DNA of 64,000 nt, taken from NCBI GenBank assembly GCA_016191425.1, contig JACPOR010000008.1:122288-186287 (forward strand). The letters are read 5' to 3'. The position numbers were made by a program, and so were the translations under genes. Below are positions 25,956 through 38,674 of the stretch, piece by piece. This DNA is from Chloroflexota bacterium (lineage in GTDB: Bacteria; Chloroflexota; Limnocylindria; Limnocylindrales; CSP1-4). Under the pieces are notes generated by a model. It was given only the letters and a program-made list of their open reading frames with translations, ran no database searches and was not told the DNA's origin. Each line of letters starts with the position of its first letter. The first letter of the stretch is position 1.

Positions 25956-26373
25956 ATGAACCGTGTCGGGTCCGTCCGCTGCCCGATCCTCGTCGGTCGT
26001 GACGACCTGCTCGAGCTGGTCGACCACCTGGTCGCCGAGGCCGCCCGCGGGCGCGGCCGAACGTTGTTCCTGGCGGGGCAGGCGGGGCTCGGCAAGACTC
26101 GACTGATCCGGGCCGCGGCCCGCAGGGCAGAGACGGCTGGCCTCCGAGTCGACGGCGGCTCGGTCGCGTCGCAGGACCACCAGGTCCCGCTCGCATCGAT
26201 CCGCGAGATGGCGACGGGCATGCGCGGCAACGAGGCGTTCGGAAGCATGTCGACCGATCTGCTCGCGATCGACGGCCGGCACGACGGCGACGCGCTCGGG
26301 TCGCGCCGTTTCATCGTTCGGCACAGACTGGGGCGGCGAGCCGGGCGAGCGAGCCTCGCGACTGCCAGCCGGA
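25956..26373 (+). pseudogene. Truncated LuxR-type AAA ATPase regulator
   Basis: The N-terminus has CPILVGRDDLLELVDHLV, then Walker A FLAGQAGLGKTRLIRAAARR and DHQVPLASIREMATG, as at the start of large LuxR/MalT-like regulators of about 900 residues. Recognisable homology fades by about 26330 and the frame runs into the antisense of argH. No Walker B, TPR or LuxR helix-turn-helix follows. A -10-like TAGACT lies six bases before the ATG. Most likely a 5' remnant left by a rearrangement. Confidence 0.6.
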
Positions 26374-27792
26374 TCAGCCGGGCCCGAGCCTCGCACGTGC
26401 CTTCACCAACGCGGCAGCGACCCGGTTCGGGGCCGTGCCGCCGACGACGTCCATCGCCGCGAGCGCGCCCTCCACGGTGGCCGCGGCGCGCATGCCCTGG
26501 CCGATGTCCGGATCCCGCCGAAGCACGGGAATTGCCTCGTCGTCGACCATCCCGAGCGCCATGTCGACGTCCCGGTCGCTGATCTCCTCGAGCCCGGCCC
26601 CGCGTCCCTCGACCATCGCGACGAGCGCGCCGACGACGTTGTGTGCGCTTCGGAACGGCAGGCCGGCGCGGACGAGGGCGTCCGCCATGGCCGTGGCGGT
26701 GGTGAATCCTTCGTCGGCCGCCTGGCGCATCCGGCGCGGATCCACGGTCAGGGTGTCGATCAGGCCGGTCATCACGCTGAGCGACGCTTCAAGCGTGCCG
26801 ATCGCCCGGAACAGCGCCGGCTTGTCTTCCTGGAGGTCGCGCTGGTAGGCGAGCGGCAGGCCCTTGAGAACCGTGAGCATCTCGGTCAGGGCGGCAATCA
26901 CTCCCGCCGATCGCCCGCGTACGAGTTCGGCCGGATCGGGATTGCGCTTGTTCGGCATCATCGAACTACCGGTCGAGAAGGCATCCGCGACGCGGACGAA
27001 GCCGAACCGGGGGTTGGACCACCAGGTGATCTCCTCGGCCAGGCGGGAGAGATGGACCATCGCGAGGGCAGATGCGGCGAGGACCTCGACCACGAAGTCA
27101 CGATCGGACACCGCGTCGAGCGAGTTCGCGCTCACCCCGTCGAATCCGAGCTCGGCGGCGACCGCCTCCCGATCGAGGGGGTAGCCGACGCCGGCCAGGG
27201 CTCCCGACCCGAGTGGCGAGACATTGAGCCGCGCGCGCGCATCGGACAATCGACCCCGATCGCGCTCGAGCATCTCCACGTAGGCCAGCACGTGATGGGC
27301 AAGGAGCACCGGTTGGGCCGGCTGGATGTGGGTCGTCCCGGGGAGGATCGCCTCGCCATCGCGTTCGGCCAGCCCCACGAGGGCCCGCTCCATCGCGAGC
27401 AGTGCGAGATCGATCCGGTCTACCGCCCGTCGCGTCCAGAGGCGGAGGTCCGTTGCAACCTGGTCATTCCGTGAGCGGCCCGTGTGGAGTTTGCGGGCGA
27501 CAGTTCCGATACGGGCTTCGAGCGCGGCCTCGAGGTTCAGGTGGACGTCCTCGAGCGCGGGATCCCAGGCGATCAACCCGGCCTCAGCCTCGGCGCGGAG
27601 AGCCTCGAGGCCGGCAACCAGCGTCTCGACCTCCGCGTCGCTCAGCACGCCGGCCCGGCCGAGGCCGTGGACGTGGGCGATCGAACCCTGGAGATCGTCC
27701 GTCGCGAAGGCGGCATCAAGCTCCACCGATCGCGTGAACTCGACGACCCGCGGATCTGTGTCGCCCGTGAATCGACCGCCCCAGCGCTGCAT
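26374..27792 (-). CDS. argH: Argininosuccinate lyase
   Basis: Last step of arginine synthesis, releasing arginine and fumarate. 472 residues: MQRWGGRFTGDTDPRVVEF, KLHTGRSRNDQVATDLRLW, GTTHIQPAQPV and the catalytic-serine loop STGSSMMPNKRNPDPAE. It begins 48 bases downstream of galT on the same strand, so it probably belongs to a deoR-galT-argH transcript and is separated from the ArgR-controlled operon. Confidence 0.93.
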   Translation of the reverse strand: MQRWGGRFTGDTDPRVVEFTRSVELDAAFATDDLQGSIAHVHGLGRAGVLSDAEVETLVAGLEALRAEAEAGLIAWDPALEDVHLNLEAALEARIGTVARKLHTGRSRNDQVATDLRLWTRRAVDRIDLALLAMERALVGLAERDGEAILPGTTHIQPAQPVLLAHHVLAYVEMLERDRGRLSDARARLNVSPLGSGALAGVGYPLDREAVAAELGFDGVSANSLDAVSDRDFVVEVLAASALAMVHLSRLAEEITWWSNPRFGFVRVADAFSTGSSMMPNKRNPDPAELVRGRSAGVIAALTEMLTVLKGLPLAYQRDLQEDKPALFRAIGTLEASLSVMTGLIDTLTVDPRRMRQAADEGFTTATAMADALVRAGLPFRSAHNVVGALVAMVEGRGAGLEEISDRDVDMALGMVDDEAIPVLRRDPDIGQGMRAAATVEGALAAMDVVGGTAPNRVAAALVKARARLGPG

Positions 27793-27839
27793 GGCACCTC
27801 CATGGCGGATCGTACCGTGCGCGGCCTGGACTCGGGCCC

Positions 27840-28943
27840 TCAGGTCGTGCGAACCGAGAGCGGCGTGTCCACCTCCGCCACCGGCACCGCGAACCGATGC
27901 GTGGGCGACGCCGCCCGGAGTTCGCCTGCCGTCTGTTCCGCGGTCAGGTCCCTCTGAGACTCGGCGAGCAGTTCGTAGCCGACCATGAACTTTCGAACAT
28001 TGGCCCGCAGGAGTGGGGGCAGAAAGTGCGCATGGAGCTGCCAGTGGTCCGTTTCCACACCGCCGAACGGCGCCTGGTGCCATCCCATGGAGTACGGGAA
28101 CGAGAGCCCGAACAGGTTGTCGTAGCGCGTCAGGAGGCGGATCAGGATCTCGGCCAGGCTCTCCCGCTGGCTCCCTGTCAACTCGGGCAGACGGGCAACG
28201 GGCTGCCGCGCCATGAGCAATGTCTCGTAGGGCCAGGCGGCCCAGAATGGGACCACGACCAGCCAGTCGTCGTTGACCTCCACGACCCGCGGCCCGTCCA
28301 GTTCCTGATCCGCATAGTCGAGCAGGAGCCGCCGACCGACCTCTCCGTGGTGCCGCCTCTGTGCGGCGTCCTCCCTGGCAGCCTCGCGCGGCAACGCCGA
28401 GCCCGCCCATACCTGACCGTGCGGATGTGGGCTGGACGCCCCCATGATCTGACCACGGTTCTCGAATACCTGGATCCAGCGGTACTGCGCGCCGAGCTCG
28501 GTCGTCTCGTCCGCCCAGACGTCGACGACCTCGCGCACGGCCTGTACCGGCATGAGGGCAAGAGTCAGGTCATGGCGGGGGCTGAAGCAGAGGACGTGGC
28601 ACGCGCCCTCCTCCCCCTCCGCAATGAGCAGCCCGTCCTGAACCCGCTCGGTCGTCGTGCCCGGCCTGAGCGCCGAGAAGTCGTTGGTGAAGGAGAAGGT
28701 CGACTCGTAGGCCGGGTTCCGCTCGCCATTGGCGCGAGTGTTGCCGGGACAGAGATAGCAGTTCGGATCGAACCTCGGGGCCGACTCCTGGCCGGCGGCC
28801 TCTCGACGCCCCTGCCAGGGGCGGCTCGTCCGACCCGATGAGACGAGGATCCACTCGTCGATGAGCGGGTTGTACCGACGATGCGGCTCACCGCGGATGC
28901 GGTCGAACGCCGCGTCCGACGCGCGTCCATTCACGTGATTCAT
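27840..28943 (-). CDS. galT: Galactose-1-phosphate uridylyltransferase
   Basis: Leloir pathway exchange of UMP between UDP-glucose and galactose-1-phosphate. 367 residues: RYNPLIDEWILVSSGR, the zinc-site CYLCPGNTRANG and the active-site SSPHPHGQVWAG, with WHQAPFGGVETDHWQLHAHF near the C-terminus. ATGA overlap with the upstream DeoR gene couples them. Confidence 0.93.
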   Translation of the reverse strand: MNHVNGRASDAAFDRIRGEPHRRYNPLIDEWILVSSGRTSRPWQGRREAAGQESAPRFDPNCYLCPGNTRANGERNPAYESTFSFTNDFSALRPGTTTERVQDGLLIAEGEEGACHVLCFSPRHDLTLALMPVQAVREVVDVWADETTELGAQYRWIQVFENRGQIMGASSPHPHGQVWAGSALPREAAREDAAQRRHHGEVGRRLLLDYADQELDGPRVVEVNDDWLVVVPFWAAWPYETLLMARQPVARLPELTGSQRESLAEILIRLLTRYDNLFGLSFPYSMGWHQAPFGGVETDHWQLHAHFLPPLLRANVRKFMVGYELLAESQRDLTAEQTAGELRAASPTHRFAVPVAEVDTPLSVRTT

Positions 28944-29770
28944 CGCCCGGACGTGGCCGCGTCGAACTCAGGCGCGGCAGTCCCGTTGGCGCCCGAGGGC
29001 TGCTCCACGATCGTCAGCTCGCGGACCTCGCGTCCGAGGGCCAGGCGCGCCTCGGGGTCCAGTCCCGCATCGGAGATCAGGAGGTCAGCCTGATCGAGCC
29101 GCGCGATCGAACTGATCCCGATCACACCCCATTTGGTATGGTCGGCGAGAACCACGAGTCGGCGTCCCGCCTCCACGAGGGCGCGATTCGTCTCGGCTTC
29201 GAGGAGGTTGGGCGTCGTGAATCCGGAGTGGGGATCCATGCCGTGGACGCCCATGAACACGAGATCGACGTGGATCGTCCGGAGGGCGGCAACCGCGAAC
29301 GGACCGACGAGTGCGTCGCTCGGGGTGCGGACTCCGCCGGTGACGATGATCGTCTGGTCCGGACGGCCCAGTCGATACAGGACGTCCGCGACAGGCACGG
29401 AATTCGTGACGACGGTGAGGCCCTCCAGCTCGGTCAGGCGGTGTGCCAGGGCGTAGGTGGTGGTTCCCGCGGAGAGGGCGATCGCCATTCCCGGCGTGAC
29501 GAGCTCGGCCGCTGCCAGGGCAATCGCACCCTTTTCAGCCAGCTGCAGCTCGGACTTCGCTACGAAGCCGGGCTCGAAGAGCGAGCTGCCGCTCGTCTGC
29601 GTGGCTCCGCCGTGGACCTTTTCGAGCAGGCCCTGCTGGTGGAGGAGATCCAGGTCGCGCCTGACGGTCATGTCCGAGACATTGAGGTCGCGTGCCAACT
29701 CGGCGACGCGAACGGCGCCGTCCTCCCGTACGCGCTCGAGGATGTAGGTCTGGCGTTGACGAGCGAGCAC
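28940..29770 (-). CDS. DeoR-family transcriptional regulator of the galactoside locus
   Basis: 276 residues. The N-terminal DeoR winged helix is ARQRQTYILERVREDGAV, then VSDMTVRRDLDLLHQQGLL and EKVHGGA. The C-terminal sugar-phosphate sensor domain includes ALSAGTTTYALAHRL and VFMGVHGMD. GTG at 29770 is chosen, with GGAGGT 11 bases upstream; the frame is open farther upstream. It is divergent from the sugar ABC operon and coupled to galT, so it probably represses both until a galactose-derived phosphate appears. Confidence 0.85.
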   Translation of the reverse strand: MLARQRQTYILERVREDGAVRVAELARDLNVSDMTVRRDLDLLHQQGLLEKVHGGATQTSGSSLFEPGFVAKSELQLAEKGAIALAAAELVTPGMAIALSAGTTTYALAHRLTELEGLTVVTNSVPVADVLYRLGRPDQTIIVTGGVRTPSDALVGPFAVAALRTIHVDLVFMGVHGMDPHSGFTTPNLLEAETNRALVEAGRRLVVLADHTKWGVIGISSIARLDQADLLISDAGLDPEARLALGREVRELTIVEQPSGANGTAAPEFDAATSGR

Positions 29771-29848
29771 GGGCGGGCAGGACCTCCGGCGCCGACGGTG
29801 GTTGTCTATTGGGAAGGTTCGCGCAGGTTCGCCCAAAAGTCAACGCGC

Positions 29849-29934
29849 GACCGCAACCTTCGGTCCACCAATCCACGCGTTGCTGCGAGAATCTGCTTGA
29901 CACTCCCCCATGCACCGCCGAAACTGATGTTCGG
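29849..29934. promoter_or_regulatory. Two inverted repeats and a promoter between deoR and the sugar ABC operon
   Basis: GACCG-N7-CGGTC (29849-29865) and CCGAA-N7-TTCGG (29918-29934) have the same arm and spacer lengths and are likely operator candidates for the adjacent DeoR protein. A consensus -35 TTGACA at 29897-29902 lies between them; the -10 near 29920 is poor (GAAACT). The second repeat would cover the -10, suiting repression. Confidence 0.45.
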
Positions 29935-29997
29935 TCCTGTCGGTTTGTGTGCGTCCATGCCGACTCGTTACGACCATATGTTGGAGGAGCCGCTTCG

Positions 29998-31380
29998 ATG
30001 GCAGATCTCAGATCGTCGCGCGGGCCAGACCACCCGGCCGTCGCGCGGAGGCCGCGCCGGACCGCGGCGCGATTTCTCGTTATCGGCGTCTCGCTGGCGC
30101 TGATCGCAGCCGCGTGCGGCGGAGGCGCTTCGCAGGCACCAGCCTCGCATCCGCCGGCCAGCCAACCCGAGGCATCCCTTACCCCGACGGGCGCCGCGCC
30201 ACTCGGTGACGTCACGATCGGGTCCAACTACTCGGATCAGGTCCCGAAGGACGCCTTCGCGGCCATGCTCAACTACTGCGCCACGCAGACCACGGCCACC
30301 CCGAAGATCAACACGGTCGAGCATGGAGCGTTCCAGGACAGCCTCAATTCATATCTCCAGGGGACACCCGACGACGTGTTCACCTGGTTTGCCGGCTATC
30401 GGATGCGGTTCTTCGCCGCCCAGGGCCTGGCGACTGACATCTCCGATGTCTGGGCGACAGCAGGGAGCAATTACACCGACGCGTTCAAGCAGGCGTCCAC
30501 GGGCGACGACGGCAAGCAGTACTTCATCCCGATGTACAACTACCCGTGGGTCGTCATCTACCGGAAGAGCCTCTTCGCCGAGAAGGGCTACACCGTTCCA
30601 ACGACGTGGGCTGAATTCAAGACTCTTGCCGCCAAGATCCAGGCCGACGGCCTGGTTCCGCTCGCCTTCGCCGACAAGGACGGCTGGCCGGCGATGGGAA
30701 CCTTCGATATCCTGAACATGCGCCAGAATGGGTACAAGTTCCATATCGATCTGATGGCCGGCAAGGAAAAGTGGACCGACTCGCGGGTGAAGGACGTCTT
30801 CAACCTCTGGAAGGAACTGCTCCCCTTCACCCAGCCGAACGCCCTCGGGCGGACGTGGCAGGAGGGCGCCCAGTCGATGATCAACAAGGAAGCGGCGATG
30901 TACTTCCTTGGGACCTTCGCGGGCGAGCAGGCCACCGATCCGGCAGTCCACGACGATCTCGACTTCTTCCCGTTCCCGGTCCTCGGGAACCAGTGGGACA
31001 GTGAGCTCGCCATCGATGCGCCGATCGACGGCCTGATGCTCAGCAAGGCACCGAAGAACCCTGAGGGCGCCAAGGCCCTGCTCGCGTGCGTCGCGACGGG
31101 CCCGGCTCAACTCGAGTTCCTCAAGACCAGCCCCAACAACGTCGCGGCCGCGAAGGACGCCGACACCAGCGGCTACTCGCCGTTCCAGAAGAAGATGGCC
31201 GAGATCATCGGCAAGTCCGGTGCGATCGCCCAGTTCCTGGACCGCGACACCCGGCCGGACTTCGCCGGCGGCAACGCTATGCAGGGCTTCCTGCAAACCT
31301 TCCTGAATGATCCCAACCAGAACCTGGATACGTTCCTTGGGACGATCCAGTCCTTCTACGACTCGCTGCCCCCGCAGTGA
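29998..31380 (+). CDS. Sugar ABC transporter substrate-binding lipoprotein
   Basis: 460 residues, extracellular solute-binding family 1. The signal peptide ends in lipobox ALIAAAC (ARFLVIGVSLALIAAACGGG), followed by a Ser/Pro-rich linker. The binding domain shows DDVFTWFAGYRMRFFAAQG, YNYPWVVIYRKSLFAEKG and NKEAAMYFLGTFAGEQA. A strong GGAGGAG lies about eight bases before the ATG. First gene of an importer operon with two permeases and two galactosidases, so galactosides are the likely ligand. Confidence 0.9.
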   Translation: MADLRSSRGPDHPAVARRPRRTAARFLVIGVSLALIAAACGGGASQAPASHPPASQPEASLTPTGAAPLGDVTIGSNYSDQVPKDAFAAMLNYCATQTTATPKINTVEHGAFQDSLNSYLQGTPDDVFTWFAGYRMRFFAAQGLATDISDVWATAGSNYTDAFKQASTGDDGKQYFIPMYNYPWVVIYRKSLFAEKGYTVPTTWAEFKTLAAKIQADGLVPLAFADKDGWPAMGTFDILNMRQNGYKFHIDLMAGKEKWTDSRVKDVFNLWKELLPFTQPNALGRTWQEGAQSMINKEAAMYFLGTFAGEQATDPAVHDDLDFFPFPVLGNQWDSELAIDAPIDGLMLSKAPKNPEGAKALLACVATGPAQLEFLKTSPNNVAAAKDADTSGYSPFQKKMAEIIGKSGAIAQFLDRDTRPDFAGGNAMQGFLQTFLNDPNQNLDTFLGTIQSFYDSLPPQ

Positions 31381-31403
31381 GCGTCTGAGATCGAAACGAA
31401 CCC

Positions 31404-32402
31404 GTGACTGATTCCGTCAATCGCGGGCTCTCCAAGCCGGCGGCGCCAACGCGCCGCCGGCTTGGCTTTCCGGTCGGGCAGGCGCCCGCCGACGCTCCCC
31501 GCAGGCGACGCCGCTTCAGCGTCCTGACGCGGCGCGACAAGTTGCTCCTCGGCCTGATGGTCGGCGTTCCGACCGCCATCCACGTGTTCTTCATCTGGAT
31601 CCCGACCATCGCCTCGGGCATCCTGTCCTTCACTTCGTGGAACGGCATCGGTCTGGATCGGATCAAGTTCATCGGGCTGAAGAACTACACGGACCTCTTC
31701 AGTGGGGTCTATCCCCCATTCTGGCCGGCCATCCAGCACAACCTCATCTGGCTGGCCGTCTTCCTGTTCATCGCCACGCCGATCGGAATCTTCCTGGCGG
31801 TCCTGCTCGACAAGGAGATCCGCGGCACGCGGGTCTACCAGAGCGCGATCTATTTGCCGGTGGTCCTGTCGCTGGCCATCGTCGGCTTCATCTGGCAGCT
31901 GATCTATTCCCCGGACCAGGGCCTCATCAACAGCCTCCTGGGGACGGCGGGCACGGCAAAGGCCGTTGACTGGTTCGGCAACCGGAATGTCAACCTGTGG
32001 GCCATCCTCGTTGCCGCGAGCTGGCGCCACATCGGGTACATCATGGTCCTGTACCTCGCCGGCCTGAAGTCGGTCGACCCGGGACTGCGCGAGGCGGCGT
32101 CCATCGACGGGGCGAGCGAGCGGCAGACATTCTTCCGGGTCGTCTTCCCCGTGCTCGCCCCGATCAACATCGTCGTGCTGGTGATCACGGTGATCGAGTC
32201 GCTGCGTGCCTTCGACCTGGTCTTCATTACCAACCGCGGTCTCAACGGCCTCGAGCTCCTGTCAGTCCTCGTGACCAACAACATCATCGGCGAGGCGAGC
32301 CGGGTCGGGTTCGGGTCGGCACTGGCGATGATCCTGCTCATCGTCTCCGTCGGGCCGATCATCTATTACCTGACCCGTTCGCTCAGGGCGGACGCGGAAT
32401 GA
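31404..32402 (+). CDS. Sugar ABC transporter permease (MalF/UgpA type)
   Basis: 332 residues, GTG start, six predicted membrane helices after an Arg-rich cytoplasmic N-terminus. The ATPase-contact EAA loop is LREAASIDGASERQTFFRVV. It precedes the second permease with an ATGA overlap. No ATPase subunit is encoded in this locus, so a shared MsiK/MsmX-like ATPase elsewhere must energise it. Confidence 0.9.
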   Translation: MTDSVNRGLSKPAAPTRRRLGFPVGQAPADAPRRRRRFSVLTRRDKLLLGLMVGVPTAIHVFFIWIPTIASGILSFTSWNGIGLDRIKFIGLKNYTDLFSGVYPPFWPAIQHNLIWLAVFLFIATPIGIFLAVLLDKEIRGTRVYQSAIYLPVVLSLAIVGFIWQLIYSPDQGLINSLLGTAGTAKAVDWFGNRNVNLWAILVAASWRHIGYIMVLYLAGLKSVDPGLREAASIDGASERQTFFRVVFPVLAPINIVVLVITVIESLRAFDLVFITNRGLNGLELLSVLVTNNIIGEASRVGFGSALAMILLIVSVGPIIYYLTRSLRADAE

Positions 32403-33313
32403 CAGCCGCCGCCGAGTCAACCGCGCAGATGGCCGCGGGCAACCCGCGCAGGCGGCGCAGTCGCGGACGCTACGTCCTCCACGCCTTCCTGATTGTCACA
32501 AGCATCGTCTGGCTCTTCCCCGTGCTGTGGGCGGCATACACGGCCCTTCGTCCGTATGCCGACACGGGTGGCGCAGCCCGGGGCTATGTGTCGATCGGCG
32601 GGAGCTACGGGTTCCAGAACTTCATCGACGCCTGGACCCGGATCGATATGCCCAAGTTCTTCCTGAACACGATGATCGTGGTGCTCCCCGCCGTGGTCCT
32701 GACGCTGTTCCTCGCCTCAATGGTTGCATTCGCGATCTCGCGCTACAGCTGGCGCTTCAATCTGCTCCTGTTGATGCTGTTCACGGCCGGCAACCTGCTC
32801 CCTCAGCAGGTCGTCATCACTCCCCTGTACCGGATGTACCTCGCGCTGCCCCTGCCTCGACTGGTCAGCGACAACGGCCTGTTCTACGACCAGTACGTCG
32901 GCATCATCGTCATCCACATCGCCTTCCAGCTCGGGTTCTGCACGTTCGTCCTCAGCAACTACATGAAGACCCTGCCGAAGGAACTGAACGAGGCCGCCGT
33001 GGTTGACGGGGCCGGCGTCTTCCGTACCTTCTGGGACGTCATCCTTCCGCTCTGTCGGCCACCCCTGGCCGCGCTGGCGACGCTCCAGTTCACCTGGATC
33101 TACAACGACTTCTTCTGGGCCCTGATCCTGATGTTCACCGGCGACAAGCGGCCGATCACCTCCGCCCTGAACGGCCTGAAGGGCCAGTTCTTCACGGACA
33201 ACAACCTGCTCGCCGCCGGATCGATCCTCGTTGCGTTGCCGACATTGATCGTCTTCTTCGTCCTGCAGAAGCAGTTCATCCGCGGCCTGACGCTCGGCTC
33301 GACCAAGGGCTGA
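32399..33313 (+). CDS. Sugar ABC transporter permease (MalG/UgpE type)
   Basis: 304 residues with six membrane helices. EAA loop: LNEAAVVDGAGVFRTFWDVI. ATGA-coupled to the MalF-type permease, with which it forms the membrane channel. It is followed 15 bases later by the beta-galactosidase gene. Confidence 0.9.
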   Translation: MTAAAESTAQMAAGNPRRRRSRGRYVLHAFLIVTSIVWLFPVLWAAYTALRPYADTGGAARGYVSIGGSYGFQNFIDAWTRIDMPKFFLNTMIVVLPAVVLTLFLASMVAFAISRYSWRFNLLLLMLFTAGNLLPQQVVITPLYRMYLALPLPRLVSDNGLFYDQYVGIIVIHIAFQLGFCTFVLSNYMKTLPKELNEAAVVDGAGVFRTFWDVILPLCRPPLAALATLQFTWIYNDFFWALILMFTGDKRPITSALNGLKGQFFTDNNLLAAGSILVALPTLIVFFVLQKQFIRGLTLGSTKG

Positions 33314-36408
<3,095 letters not shown>

Positions 36409-36409
<1 letters not shown>

Positions 36410-38661
36410 TGCCGATCACCTGGCGCAAAGCCACCCGGGAGCTGCACCTCCACAACGGCAGGCTCAGCCTCGTCCTCGGTGTCCTCGAGAACGGCTGGTT
36501 GGGGCAGCTCCATTTCGGCGCACCCCTGGATCCGGCTGCGTCGTATGCGCACCTGGGCCCCACGGACTTCGGGGGCTTCTCGAACCGCATCGACGAGCCG
36601 ATCGCGCTCGTCGTGCCGACGCCGGGGAGCGGCGACTTCCGGATCCCGGCCCTGGTCGTGGAGGACGCCGAAGGCGGGAGTGTGCTCGACCTCGTCTACA
36701 CGGGACATCGGATCGTCGCGGGCAAGCCACCCCTGGACGGCCTCCCGGCGACCTACGCCGAGGATCCGACCGAAGCCACGACCGTCGAGATCGACCTTGA
36801 AGACGCGGTCGCGGGCCTCCGCGCCACGCTGACCCTCACCTTGTTCGAGGACCGACCGGTGGTCGCCCGCTCCATGCGCCTGACGAATGCAGGGCCCCAC
36901 CGGCTCACGGTTCGCACGGCGATGAGCGCCGCGATCGATCTCCCGGACGGCCCATGGGAGGTGCTCGGGTTCAGCGGAGCCTGGGCCCGCGAGCGACACC
37001 CGCACCGGGCCCCGCTCCTGCCCGGTCGTCGCTCCCTGGGAAGCCTTCGTGGCGCAACGGGCCACCAGCAGGATCCCTCCCTGTTCCTCCTGCGCCCCGG
37101 CGCGAACGAAACCGCCGGTGAGGGATTCGCCCTGTCGCTGGTCTACTCAGGCAACTTCCTGGCCGAGGCCGAGTCGGGACCCCGCGGCTCCAGCCGCGCC
37201 CGGATCGGGCTCCACCCGGAAGGGTTCGCCTGGGCCCTGGACCCGGGGGCCTCCTTCACGACACCCGAAGCCGTCGTTGCCTGGTCAGACGCCGGGATCG
37301 GCGCGCTCAGCGACGCCCTGCACGGGCTCTATCGCGAGCGTCTGGCACGCGGGCCGTGGCGGGACCGACCGCGACCCGTATTGCTGAACAGCTGGGAGGG
37401 GGTCTATTTCGACTTCGATCATGCTCGCCTGGTCGAGATGGCCCGCGCCGCAGCAGACCTCGGTGTGGAGCTCTTCGTGCTCGATGACGGCTGGTTCGGT
37501 GAGCGGGACAGCGACACCAGCTCGCTCGGTGACTGGGTCGTGGATCCCCGGAAGTTGCCGAACGGCCTGGGTCCGCTGGCGGCCGAGGTCGAGGCCATGG
37601 GCATGGCCTTCGGACTGTGGATGGAACCCGAGATGGTCAGCCCGCGCAGCCGTCTCTTCACGGAGCACCCCGACTGGGCGATCGGCCTGCCCGGCCGGCC
37701 ACGCACGGAGGGCCGGCAGCAACTGGTGCTGGACCTTTCACGACCGGAGGTGGTGGACCACCTGGAGGCGACGATCGCCGCCATCCTGTCGAGTGCGTCG
37801 ATCCGGTATGTCAAGTGGGACATGAATCGGAATATCACGGAGCCCCACGGCGGTGCGCTTCCGCCCGATCGGCAAGGCGAGTTCTTCCACCGCTACATGC
37901 TCGGAACCTACGACCTCTGGGACCGGCTCACGACCCGCTTCCCCGAGATCCTCTGGGAATCCTGTGCCGGTGGCGGCGGTCGTTTCGACCCCGGCATGCT
38001 TGCCTATGCGCCACAGGCCTGGACCAGCGACGACACCGATGCGATCGAACGGCTGGCGATCCAGTGGGGTGCCTCGCATGTCTACCCGCTCAGCTCGATG
38101 GGGGCACATGTCTCGGCGGTCCCGAACCACCAGGTCGGCCGGATCACCCCGCTCCGAACGCGCGCGACGGTGGCCTTCTTCGGGGTCTTCGGCTACGAGC
38201 TGGACCCGCGCGCCCTGACGGACGACGAGCGGGCGGAGATCCGTGCCCAGATCGCGTTCTACATCGAGCACCGTGAGGTCTTCCAGCGAGGGCGATTCAT
38301 CAGGCTTCGCAGCCCCTTCGGCAACGACGACGCCGCGTGGATGGTCGTGGCGCCGGATCGCCGGACGGCGATCGTCGCCCATGTCCGGATCCTGGAGCGG
38401 CCGGTCCCGCCCCCGGATCGACTCCGACTCCGCGGCCTGGATCCGGGGCTGGTCTACAGGGTCGAGCAGTGGCCGTCCGCCGACGAGGCCGGCGTCGCAC
38501 GGCGCGAGGACCACGCTGATCGCGACGCGCAACCGGGCAGTCAGCGGCGCGGCGGGGATCTCCTGATGGCCGTCGGGTTGGACATCGAACCGGCGTATCC
38601 GCCGAGTTCGGCACCGCGCGGGGATTTCAGCTCCCGCATCTGGGTGCTCACCGCCCGCTGA
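36409..38661 (+). CDS. Alpha-galactosidase, glycoside hydrolase family 36
   Basis: 750 residues hydrolysing alpha-galactosides such as melibiose or raffinose. GH36 hallmarks: LFVLDDGWFGERDSDTSSLGDW, the FGLWMEPEMVSPRS loop, nucleophile D471 in YVKWDMNRN, SCAGGGGRFD and the acid/base region WTSDDTD (about 541). The ATG overlaps the lacZ stop by one base (TGATG). No signal peptide, so it acts on imported sugar. Last gene of the importer operon, convergent with galK. Confidence 0.92.
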
Positions 38662-38674
38662 GCCGCACGAACCC

